Assembly (NCBI GenBank): GCA_028554755.1
Contig: JAPTOF010000001.1
Location: forward strand, 28,695,501 to 28,759,500
Reading direction: 5' to 3'
Source of the DNA: Cordia subcordata
Taxonomy: Eukaryota > Streptophyta > Magnoliopsida > Boraginales > Cordiaceae
Length of the DNA: 64,000 nucleotides
Under the pieces are notes generated by a model, which was not told where the DNA came from, searched no databases, and was given only the letters and a program-made list of their open reading frames with translations. The number at the start of each line of letters is the position of its first letter. Position 1 is the stretch's first letter. Positions 1 through 8,422 of the stretch are shown one piece after another. The translations under genes were made by a program, and so were the position numbers.

Positions 1-353
1 CCTAAAGAGTGAGACTCTTGGATTCTTTGAAGTTTTACCTTCAAAGAGTTGTAGAACTCGGTTTTTTTTTTTTTTTTGCTTCACCAAGATTTGAAGAAGC
101 ATTTTAGTGAAGATTGTTGAAGTCCTAAAGGAAGCATCCTTAGGTGATGGATGTAGGCTTGGCCAAACCACCTTAAAATTGTTTGTCTTTCTATTCTCTA
201 CTTTTTATTTATCTTCATTTACTTATATTGTTTATCTTGTGTTTGATATTTTTCTTGAAAGAAATTGTTGATTTTTTTGGTGAATTTTTAAATACGAAAA
301 TCATTGAATATCTTAATTCACCCCTCCCCCCTCTTAAGATATTTGCACCTACA
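1..353 (+). mobile_element. 3' end fragment of a copia-type LTR
   Basis: The stretch has no long frame. It contains the run GCATCCTTAGGTGATGGATG and ends with the C-rich sequence ATTCACCCCTCCCCCCTCTTAAG followed by TTTGCACCTAC, in pieces typical of the end of plant SIRE-like Ty1/copia LTRs. It stops abruptly where the Athila integrase sequence of E1 begins. The copia assignment rests on recalled family resemblance. The start of the LTR lies outside the window. Confidence 0.4.
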
Positions 354-652
354 GAGACATATCATCACAAAGCATGATTCAACCTAATAGACCAATCTTT
401 CCTATCAGACCTAACTATTTTCTCTAGAATAGCCTCGATCTCCCTATTGCACACTTCAACTTGTCCACTAGTTTGCGACTGATAGGGGGTGGCAATCTTA
501 TGAGTGTTTGAATATCTTCTCAACAATGCCTCAAGTGTTCTATGGCGAAAATGTAAGCCATCATTACTAATCAAGACCCTAAGGACTCCAAATCTAGAGA
601 ACATCTTCTCTTTAATGAACTTCACAACTACTCTATGACCATTAGTACGTGT

Positions 653-724
653 GAAAATTATCTCAACCCATTTGGACACATAATCTATGAAAATTATCTC
701 AACCCATTTGGACACATAATCTAT
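653..724. repeat. 36-bp in-frame tandem duplication in E1 integrase
   Basis: Positions 653-688 and 689-724 are identical 36-base units starting GAAAATTATCTCAACCCATT. On the minus strand the copy repeats twelve residues around the first catalytic aspartate of integrase, so it would disrupt the RNase H-like fold. Confidence 0.9.
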
Positions 725-1557
725 GGCCAGTAGAATGTATTGGTACCCAAAGGAAGGTGGAAGTAGATCCATGAAATCAATACCCCAAACATCAAATAGC
801 TCACAAGGAAGAATGAGGACAATGGCGTCACCATTCTCCTATAGATGAACTCGAGTTGTTGACATCTAACACACTTCTTACAATACTCTTAGGCATCCGT
901 AAAGAAAGTGGTCTAAAAGACCTTAGCGGCAATCTTCTTACCACTAAAGTGACCTCCACAACTCTCATCGTGACACATGATCTCATACTTGTCCTCATGC
1001 ACACACCGGCGAATCACTTGATCCACACAAACTTTAAAGAGATAAGGATCTTCTAAAAAGAATGTCTAACTTGCACTACGAACCTATATCTCTCTCTCTT
1101 CTCCCAGTGGAAGGGAAAACGCCCTATAGCAAGATAATTGAATATGCAAGCAAACCACAGTGCGTGATACGGGATGGCAAACAATTGTTCGTTGGGAAAA
1201 TAATCACAAAAAGGGGAAAGATCACCAGAAAACTCACTAACAAGATGGTAAAGATGATTTGCAACCAAATTCTTACTACCCTTCTTGTCCCTAATTTCAA
1301 CATCAAATTCTTAAAAAAGGAGCATCCACCAAATCAAGCGGCGCTTAGACACTTTCTTAGCCTACAAATACCTTAACACGCATGATTGATGCACACAATC
1401 ACCTTGGACCGTAAGATGTACGACCCTAAAAGAAGACAACTGCTACAAGCTCTTTTTCTATGGTTGTATAGTTCTTCTGAGCCTTATCAAGAGTCTTACT
1501 AGCAACTTATCTCTCCTTTGGCCTAAAAAGGCTTTTATCGCATAGTTGGAAGTATCA

Positions 1558-1562
1558 CACAT
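1558..1562. repeat. Target site duplication of NA, left copy (CACAT)
   Basis: The five bases CACAT lie immediately left of the terminal TG of the NA LTR and recur exactly at 8418-8422. Joining the flanks restores the E1 sequence seen in E2 near 31530-31560 (GCATCACA then AATGGGAGACTATAGT). Confidence 0.9.
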
Positions 1563-1953
1563 TGATATCGCTATTTGAGCACAAGCCTAAATAGCCCGCA
1601 AGTGCACGGGACGTGTGTAGTACAGTGTGTGCAAGTGCGGGGTCAAATCCACAGGGAGGCTACCTTAGTTTAGTCTCTATGTGCTCGAGTGCCTTAAACT
1701 AGCTACGTGCGTGTGTGTACTTACTTTGGGATGGAAGGGAGCTCGGAAAAAGGAAAATAAAAACTAATCTATGGAGCAACTTAAAGGAGCCAAACTAAGG
1801 AAGGAAACACTAATAAAGAAGAAGGGGGCCTAGGGTGATTGCATTGTGCTAGACTTGGGCTATAATAACGAATGAGGTCTATCTAAGGCTCGGGACTTCT
1901 ATTACCGTTGTGTTGATGGGGGTTCTCCTAACCAATACTAGTGGTTTAACCCG

Positions 1954-2214
1954 TTAGCTGGATTTAAAGCTAAGGGCCAATCCCTCCTAGCCTACGCAAT
2001 CCGTGCTTAGAACTTATCCTCTTGGCTGGATTTCAAGCCAAGGACTAGCACCTAAACACTACGTGACATTAAAGCTCGATTAACCAACACTAACGTGAGT
2101 GAGGGATACTCTAGTCTAGGTTAACTTATCCGCTTGGCTGGATTTAAAGCCAAGGACTAACACCTAAACTCGACTAAGCAAAGCATGTAACCTATTAGCT
2201 GGATTTAAAGCTAA
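1954..2214. other. Array of four co-varying 20-base hairpins in the NA LTR
   Basis: Perfect stem-loops lie at 1954-1973 and 2195-2214 (TTAGCTGGATTTAAAGCTAA) and at 2134-2153 (TTGGCTGGATTTAAAGCCAA). A further copy at 2022-2041 differs by one loop base. The six-base stems stay paired although the third pair changes between A-T and G-C. The same array recurs in the other NA LTR, and single or double copies occur in E1, E2 and the solo LTRs. Confidence 0.85.
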
Positions 2215-2738
2215 AGCCTACTCTACTAAGCAAAGCCATGAGATTAAGCACAATCACATCACCCAAATAAGTAGATAAGAGCATTTTAAGGACAAATAAC
2301 ACATGCATATTCACTTAGGCATTTTAACAAACACACAGACATGTTTGATTTCCAATACATAGACATATTGAATCATGCCATAAATTTATGTAAATAAACA
2401 TGTATTAAGAGCCAAAGATCTACACAAATCCATTATTCAAAGCCCTAATCTAATATACAACAACAATCAACCCTAAATCTAGCCTAATCTAGCAACATAT
2501 TTACAAGAAATAGAGAAAGAACAAGAAGAACTTCCCTAAATTCTTGCTTCCAAATCCGTACAAATCCTTCAAATCTTTGTTTAATGCTTCAATCCTAGCT
2601 TGGTGTTGGGTTTAGATGGTGGTTTAGGGTGTTTTGTGAAGTGGGTAAAGGGTTAGGGTTTATTAGGATTTACGAAATAAAAGTTCCTCCCCTGAAAATG
2701 AGCTGAAACGAGCTTTTTATGGAATTCTTCAGCGCACA

Positions 2739-2898
2739 GCCGGTCGACCGGCTCCTCTTTCTTGCTCGACCGACTTTAATCATGATGCTCTCTGGACTAG
2801 CCGGTCGACCTTGCCGGTCGACCGGCTTCTTGAGAAACTCAACCGGCTTCAATCTTTTATTCTCTGGAGCGGCGTGTCGGCCTAGACGGTCGACCGGC
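2739..2898. repeat. Cluster of GCCGGTCGACCGGC palindromes in the NA LTR
   Basis: Full 14-base palindromes GCCGGTCGACCGGC occur at 2739-2752 and 2813-2826. A 12-base form (CGGTCGACCGGC) lies at 2887-2898, with partial copies around 2801-2810 and 2838-2850. The partner LTR has copies at 8022-8035 and 8083-8096 and a partial one at 8121-8132. The two LTRs differ by indels that begin and end in these repeats. Confidence 0.88.
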
Positions 2899-3186
2899 TC
2901 TTCTTCTAAGTCAACCGGCTGGATTAGAACGATCTCTTCTTTATTTCTTTTCTTTCGGTCTTCATTTGTTAGCTCATTTCTTCCTCGCATAAGCTTGAAC
3001 CCTTCCAAAACACTCCTAAAACAAGGAATATAACACTTAGTATAGTATTTATGCACCTAAATACATTATGTACAAATATTAACAAATATGCATAAACTTT
3101 ATACTAAGCGCACTCAATTATACTCTAAACACCCTTAAATATGCATGCAAAAACTAGATGCAAACATGCACAAATGACACATATCA

Positions 3187-3200
3187 ACACCCCCAAACCT
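3187..3200 (-). other. NA polypurine tract
   Basis: On the minus strand AGGTTTGGGGGTGT directly abuts the LTR start TGATATGTG, the expected place for the plus-strand DNA primer of reverse transcription. An almost identical tract sits at the same place in E2 (27980-27993). Confidence 0.75.
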
Positions 3201-4957
3201 TTCCCTTGTTTGTCCTCAAGCAAGCCTAAATGAAGTCTATCCTCATGCTTTTCAAAGAGTTGCCAATTGCATTGACTTGCTATCTTTTCGCATCCAAGGG
3301 GTATAAGGGGTCATTCTTTTCATGTAAGGGCTTCCCTAGTCTTTTTCGGATCCTCCCTTTGATCACAAGGGGTCTCACACCTCTTGGGAATGTCACCAAG
3401 TAGCTAGACCCACCACAAACTTAGGATTCCAACTCACGCACTCAGGATGTTGATACTTCGTGCTCTATCAACTAACATGGCCTCCCAATATGCGCTTAGC
3501 CCCAAAGATACAAGAAAGAGAAGATACATCACAATGGCTCACATTGACGTAAGAGCCTTATTCATAACACATGAAAGAACAAAAGAGATACTTGTGTCAA
3601 ATTGACATTATGTCACTTGACACTTATTCAACATACTTCACTTTTCAATCTTTTTGTTGCCTTTTGGCTTTTCTCTTTTTCTCTTTTTTTTTTTCGTTTT
3701 TGTTTGTTTTTTTTTTTTCATTACATAAATAGAACAAAAAGAAAGGAAAAAGAAGAGGCTAAGGCAAACTAAAAGAACCAATCAAGGAATGGGCACTTAT
3801 ATCAACAACCCTTTAAAAACACTTTTTCCAACCAAGTTGTGAGGAAACTACAAGGTGCATTCTTAGAAATACTCACTCCCCACAGTTTTCAAAAGGATTC
3901 TCTTCAAAGTCTAGGTTATACCCTACACTCCATTTACTCCCCACAATACACCCTTATCTTCTCCAATCAAATAAGTCAATAACAAAAGCCAACTCGCCAA
4001 CCAACGTGGAGATAAACTAACTCAAAATATGCAAAAAAATTGAAAATTTTGAACACATTTTAAGCAAAAAATAAGATATGGCAAGCAAATCTATCCCAAA
4101 TATGATATAAACAATAAATGAACAACCACACCCCCAAACCTAAACTTTGCTTGTCCTCAAGCAAAAATCACAAAACCACATGACAAGCAATCAACATGAA
4201 ATAAATATGGGGAATGCGGAGAGGGATAAATAAGGACAAGTAAAAGATGGATAGATATAACCTTGTTTCCATGTAGTTCGCAAATGCCAAAGACAATCCA
4301 ATGATCTACTAGCCTCTATCTTTTGTGGAAAGCACTAATGCTCAAAAAACAAAGAAGAGATTAGAAGATATGCTGTGCAAGCTCACATTGACATTTGAAA
4401 TAATAAACAAGGATGTAAACACGGGGTAAGGGATTGATGCACAAATGAAGGAAAGGAGCAAGAACAAGTAAGAGAGTAAAAATCTAACCTACTAAGAATG
4501 AAAATAAACAAAAGAAATCCTAAAATATAAAAAGGGAAGATAAACAAAAGCAATCTAATCTATTATGTACAAAGTAAGAATAAATACAAGAAAACTAATC
4601 TACTATATACAAAGACAAAGGCAAATAAATACAAGAAAAACAAGAAAAATATGAACAAGCCTAGGGTGCCTCCTAGTAGCGCTGGATTTAACGCCTCCAG
4701 CCGGGCGCCAATGTTAGAGTAAAATATGTTTAAAGTTGCATGGCACAAATTGCCCGATAATCATCAAAGCACAGAATATAGAAGGAAAAGGGTCATACAC
4801 TAAGGGTTGAGGCAATGAATGCATGATGCACCCCTTTTCAAGATCCCACCCTAAAATATCAAATGAATGCGCAAGTGTGGAATGAAGCATGCTCAAACGT
4901 GAAGAATCATGTCCCGCTTGCTCTTTAATTAGCCACCCCAATGCCTTCTTCTCATAA
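3201..4957 (-). other. NA 3' non-coding region, colinear with E2
   Basis: There is no convincing frame apart from 4714-5199. Blocks in the same order as E2 27994-29400 include GTCCTCAAGCAAG after the polypurine tract, a long pyrimidine run followed by a purine run (3640-3770 here, 28425-28565 in E2), the ACTCCCCACA segment and GGTGCCTCCTAGTAGCGCT near 4657-4675 (E2: near 29250-29270). That last motif normally follows the end of pol in Athila. The shared region links NA to Athila by descent. Confidence 0.75.
4129..4168 (-). other. Second, internal polypurine-like motif in NA
   Basis: CACCCCCAAACCTAAACTTT is followed by GCTTGTCCTCAAGCAA. It repeats the end signature at 3188-3223 (CACCCCCAAACC followed by TTGTCCTCAAGCAA) about 940 bp inside the element. 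E2 has the same pair at 27981 and 28904, so the second tract predates the split of the two elements. Confidence 0.65.
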
Positions 4958-5199
4958 TCAAGGGCTAGGAACACACTTTCCCCATAGGTCAAAGATAGGT
5001 CTAATGCATGCAACATGGGAAACGTGCTTTCTAACCCTAGATGAAAATGTTCCATGTATGAAGGCACAAACGTGAGCTCCAAAGGAAGACTCAATGGAAT
5101 GGGAAATGGGGGTTGGAACGACATTTGGAGAAGAAGGAGCAACGATATAGGAGGTGGATGTACTACACTCTTCTTCTCCACAAGATATAACATGATCAA
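4714..5199 (-). CDS. Possible second or frameshifted C-terminal frame of the NA ORF
   Basis: This 161-codon minus-strand frame overlaps the last ~240 bases of the zinc-knuckle ORF in another phase and ends near the pol-end motif. Its translation reads like protein (LTYGESVFLALDYEKKALGW, DILGWDLEKGC). The main ORF in the overlap also remains open to 4958. Either the ORF once continued here and was split by a frameshift, or the two frames are both used. No homology is recognised. Confidence 0.35.
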   Translation of the reverse strand: MIMLYLVEKKSVVHPPPISLLLLLQMSFQPPFPIPLSLPLELTFVPSYMEHFHLGLESTFPMLHALDLSLTYGESVFLALDYEKKALGWLIKEQAGHDSSRLSMLHSTLAHSFDILGWDLEKGCIMHSLPQPLVYDPFPSIFCALMIIGQFVPCNFKHILL

Positions 5200-6661
5200 G
5201 CCTAGGTCGTTCTAACTCCTCACGAAGGGTGGATTCGATCTTAATGGGCTCTATTTCCATCAATGAATCATCAAATATCCAAAGAGACCCATAGATCATT
5301 CTTCCAAGCACATCAATTCCTTTCTTATGTGTCTTCTTAGAGTTGCTATTCTCTTCAACATCATGATTCTTAACTCCAAGAAACTTATCATCTAAAATCT
5401 CCGAAATTGATGTCTTGTCTTCCCCAGTGGATGACTTTAAACCTTCACTAGCTACAGTCTCTTTAAATTCATCAATACATTCATCACTAGTGGGTGTCAT
5501 CTCGCCATCATGCTTTTCATACAGGGTAGACACTAATGGAGGGGGCAATGGGGACTCAACGAATTCCTCATCATGTATACATGAATGCTCAAGGGGAGAA
5601 TGCGCGCTAAACTCCCTAAATGCCAACTCGGAATGCAATTGAGTACTATTGACACAAGGCTCAACCTCCATATGTACGGAATGTGTGGGATGAGGAGAAA
5701 GAAAAAACTCATGTGACTCAATGAGAGACGTTGAAAGCTTAAGAGGATAAGGTACTACTTCCTCTAAAACATAATCACAAGAGTCATCAAGAACCAAGCT
5801 ATCATTAATCTTATCTTCATCCTCACTACAAGATGTTATCTCTCCATCAACCTCTCTTTCTAGTTCTCTCTCCCATACATCATCATTTCCACCCCTAGTC
5901 ACCTCATCGTTAGGCCTCATCTCTATCCCTTCAACTCGTTCTAAAGGTATCTCAACATTCTCACTCATGAGTTGCACACTCTCAACCACTCTCTCTAAGG
6001 ACACACCAAAAGATGTGGTGTCTCGCTTCAAACTCTCAAGTTGTTCTTGGTTAGATTGAATGAGGGATAAGAGATAGTCAAGTGTTTCCTCTTGCGAAGA
6101 AAACCTAAAAGAAGAGGGCTCAACCGAGTGAAAAAGGTAGTCATTTTGAAAATCATTTTGCACATAACCATAAAAAAACTCGGGAGAGGAATGGGTGGAA
6201 AAAGAAGGTGTTGGAGGTGGACAGTCGAAACTAGAAGGTGAATGGAATAATGAGTCATCTTGACCCCATTGTGAAAATGCATGATGTTGCTCCCTAGAAT
6301 CATGATAGCTAGATGTAGATGCATGCATGGGCATATGATTGCTAGGGGCATAGGGCATTGCATGCAATCGGGAATGAGGGTGGAAGGTGGGACAAGCACT
6401 AGGAAAATGAGCACGGCTTCCACAATGATTGCAATAACAAGAATACGCATCCCTATAGTCATGATTACTAAATGAAGATGCATGAGATGTTGCTTGACTA
6501 TAGGGGTCATTAGTAGCACTAGCCCTAGGTGGGGAATTCTCGTGGGGACAGAAAACGGTAGGATGCATGAAACTTTCACACAAGTGACATGCATAAGGGA
6601 CACATTCAGGTGGTGGGGAAGAGGATACAAGTGACCACCAAGAAGCATTAGGATCGGTCAT
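4958..6661 (-). CDS. NA ORF: novel protein with two N-terminal CCHC zinc knuckles
   Basis: This is the only long intact frame in the element, 567 codons from the ATG at 6661 (the frame is open a few codons further, but without ATG). Seen in sequence: two exact C-X2-C-X4-H-X4-C knuckles, at residues 25-38 (CHLCESFMHPTVFC) and 77-90 (CNHCGSRAHFPSAC), in a Ser/Pro/His-rich N-terminus; a probable coiled coil around 190-250 (LDYLLSLIQSNQEQLESLKR); and an acidic Ser/Glu-rich second half. Such knuckles bind nucleic acid in Gag nucleocapsids, but there they sit at the C-terminus after a capsid domain, and no capsid, protease or polymerase motif is seen here. I infer an RNA-packaging or Gag-associated accessory protein. 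It starts MTDPNA, faintly like the MADPNN start of Athila Gag. Function unknown. Confidence 0.75.
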   Translation of the reverse strand: MTDPNASWWSLVSSSPPPECVPYACHLCESFMHPTVFCPHENSPPRASATNDPYSQATSHASSFSNHDYRDAYSCYCNHCGSRAHFPSACPTFHPHSRLHAMPYAPSNHMPMHASTSSYHDSREQHHAFSQWGQDDSLFHSPSSFDCPPPTPSFSTHSSPEFFYGYVQNDFQNDYLFHSVEPSSFRFSSQEETLDYLLSLIQSNQEQLESLKRDTTSFGVSLERVVESVQLMSENVEIPLERVEGIEMRPNDEVTRGGNDDVWERELEREVDGEITSCSEDEDKINDSLVLDDSCDYVLEEVVPYPLKLSTSLIESHEFFLSPHPTHSVHMEVEPCVNSTQLHSELAFREFSAHSPLEHSCIHDEEFVESPLPPPLVSTLYEKHDGEMTPTSDECIDEFKETVASEGLKSSTGEDKTSISEILDDKFLGVKNHDVEENSNSKKTHKKGIDVLGRMIYGSLWIFDDSLMEIEPIKIESTLREELERPRLDHVISCGEEECSTSTSYIVAPSSPNVVPTPISHSIESSFGAHVCAFIHGTFSSRVRKHVSHVACIRPIFDLWGKCVPSP

Positions 6662-6820
6662 ATTCAATGAATCACAAGTAAAACCCCTTCACAATCAATT
6701 TTTTTTTTTTAATTTTTAAAATTTTTTTTTTTCCAAAAAAAATGGAAAGCAAGTAAAGATAGTGCACACGCAAGCAACCGATCGCAAATACAAAAGCACA
6801 CAAAGAACCAATACCGTGCC
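6662..6820 (-). other. NA 5' leader
   Basis: This A/T-rich untranslated stretch lies between the primer site and the ORF start, with long A and T runs (6699-6748) that could pair with each other. No open frame is seen. Confidence 0.6.
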
Positions 6821-6838
6821 TCCCCGGCAACGGCGCCA
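6821..6838 (-). other. NA primer binding site for tRNA-Asp
   Basis: Plus-strand TCCCCGGCAACGGCGCCA equals the 3' end of plant tRNA-Asp including CCA, over all 18 bases. It lies six bases inside the 5' LTR on the minus-strand reading. tRNA-Asp priming is characteristic of Athila elements. Confidence 0.92.
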
Positions 6839-6844
6839 AAAACT

Positions 6845-8417
6845 TGATACCTCTATTTGAGCACAAGCCTAAATAGCCCGCAAGTGCACGGGACGTGTGT
6901 AGTACAGTGTGTGTAAGTGCGGGGTCGAATCCACAGGGAGGCTACCTTAGTTTAGTCTCTATGTGCTCGAGTGCCTTAAACTAGCTACGTGCGTGTGTGT
7001 ACTTACTTTGGGATGGAAGGGAGCTCGGAAAAAGGAAAATAAAAACTAATCTATGGAGGAACTTAAAAGAGCCAAACTAAGGAAGGAAACACTAATAAAG
7101 AAGAAGGGGGCCTAGGGTGATTGCATTGCGCTAGACTTAGGCTATGATAACGAATAAGGTCTATCTAAGGCTCGGGACTTCTATTGCCGTTGTGTTGATC
7201 GGGGGTTCTCCTAACCAATACTAGTGGTTTAACCCGTTAGCTGGATTTAAAGCTAAGGGCCAATCCCTCCTAGCCTACGCAATCCGTGCTTAGAACTTAT
7301 CCTCTTGGCTGGATTTAAAGCCAAGGACTAGCACCTAAACACTACGTGACATTAAAGCTCGATTAACCAACACTAACGTGAGTGAGGGATACTCTAGTCT
7401 AGGTTAACTTATCCGCTTGGCTGGATTTAAAGCCAAGGACTAACACCTAAACTCGACTAAGCAAAGCATGTAACCTATTAGCTGGATTTAAAGCTAAAGC
7501 CTACTCTACTAAGCAAAGCCATGAGATTAAGCACAATCACATCACCCAAATAAGTAGATAAGAGCATTTTAAGCACAAATAACACATGCATATTCACTTA
7601 AGCATTTTAACAAACACACAGACATGTTTGATTTCCAATACATAGACATATTGAATCATGCCATAAATTTATGTAAATAAACATGTATTAAGAGCCAAAG
7701 ATCTACACAAATCCATTATTCAAAGCCCTAATCTAATATACAACAACAATCAACCCTAAATCTAGCCTAATCTAGCAACATATTTACAAGAAATAGAGAA
7801 AGAACAAGAAGAACTTCCCTAAATTCTTGCTTCCAAATCCGTACAAATCCTTCAAATCTTTGTTTAATGCTTCAATCCTAGCTTGGTGTTGGGTTTAGAT
7901 GGTGGTTTAGGGTGTTTTGTGAAGTGGGTAAAGGGTTAGGGTTTATTAGGATTTACGAAATAAAAGTTCCTCCCCTGAAAATGAGCTGAAACGAGCTTTT
8001 TATGGAATTCTTCAGCGCACAGCCGGTCGACCGGCTCCTCTTTCTTGCTCGACCGACTTTAATCATGATGCTCTCTGGACTAGCCGGTCGACCGGCTTCA
8101 ATCTTTTATTCTCTGGAGCAGCCGGTCGACCGTCTTCTAAGTCGACCGGCTGGATCAGAACGATCTCTTCTTTATTTCTTTTCTTCCGGTCTTCATCCGT
8201 TAGCTCATTTCTTCGTCGCATAAGCTTGAACCCTTCCAAAACACTCCTAAAACATGGAATATAACACTTAGTATAGTATTTATGCACCTAAATACATTAT
8301 GTACAAATATTAACAAATATGCATAAACTTTATACTAAGCGCACTCAATTATACTCTAAACACCCTTAAATATGCATGCAAAAACTAGCTGCAAACATGC
8401 ACAAATGACACATATCA
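6845..8417 (-). repeat. NA 5' LTR
   Basis: It runs in plus orientation from TGATACCTCTATTTGAGC to GACACATATCA and is almost identical to 1563-3186 apart from scattered single differences and the palindrome cluster. The same four hairpins are present, at about 7237-7500. CACAT follows at 8418-8422. As the 5' LTR it should hold the promoter; I did not find an unambiguous TATA box on the minus strand. Confidence 0.92.
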
Positions 8418-8422
8418 CACAT
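8418..8422. repeat. Target site duplication of NA, right copy (CACAT)
   Basis: Exact match to 1558-1562, directly after the terminal CA of the LTR in plus coordinates. Confidence 0.9.

Larger units (their letters stand above)
354..1562 (-). pseudogene. E1 RNase H end and integrase (decayed)
   Basis: Read on the minus strand, about 1268-1053 gives the RNase H/integrase linker (VANHLYHLV, FPNEQLFAI, WFACIFNYL). Positions 772-365 give the integrase core ([43 protein letters not shown]). These strings match Athila integrases. The first catalytic Asp region (DYVSKWVE) and the second (SNDG) are present, and the Glu is in VEVCNRE. A 36-base in-frame duplication repeats the DYVSKWVE segment. The frame is broken between the zinc-binding region and the core, and the C-terminus is deleted. 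Confidence 0.8.
1563..3186 (-). repeat. NA 3' LTR
   Basis: In plus orientation it runs from TGATATCGCTATTTGAGC to GACACATATCA, giving TG...CA ends. It contains the block GCCCGCAAGTGCACGGG near 1597, four 20-base hairpins (1954-2214) and a cluster of GGTCGACC palindromes (2739-2898). Polypurine sequence follows at 3187. It is 51 bp longer than its partner at 6845-8417, and nearly all the difference lies in the palindrome cluster. Confidence 0.92.
1563..8417 (-). mobile_element. Complete non-autonomous Athila-derived LTR retrotransposon (NA)
   Basis: The 6,855-bp insertion has two LTRs (1563-3186, 1,624 bp; 6845-8417, 1,573 bp), a perfect 5-bp target duplication CACAT, an exact 18-base primer site for tRNA-Asp next to the 5' LTR and a polypurine tract next to the 3' LTR. 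It encodes one long ORF (4958-6661, minus) with two CCHC zinc knuckles, and no protease, reverse transcriptase or integrase. The two LTRs are almost identical outside a palindrome-rich patch, so insertion looks recent. The 3' non-coding region is colinear with that of Athila element E2. I infer an Athila derivative mobilised in trans. Confidence 0.9.

Noticed and set aside
2719..3033. Plus-strand 104-codon frame (and the opposite 128-codon frame) in the NA LTR
   Set aside because: Both span the palindrome cluster; the translations are an artefact of the GGTCGACC repeats and differ in the partner LTR.
6028..6648. 206-codon minus frame inside the NA ORF
   Set aside because: Shadow frame of the zinc-knuckle ORF; hydrophobic composition results from reading the Ser/His-rich frame out of phase.
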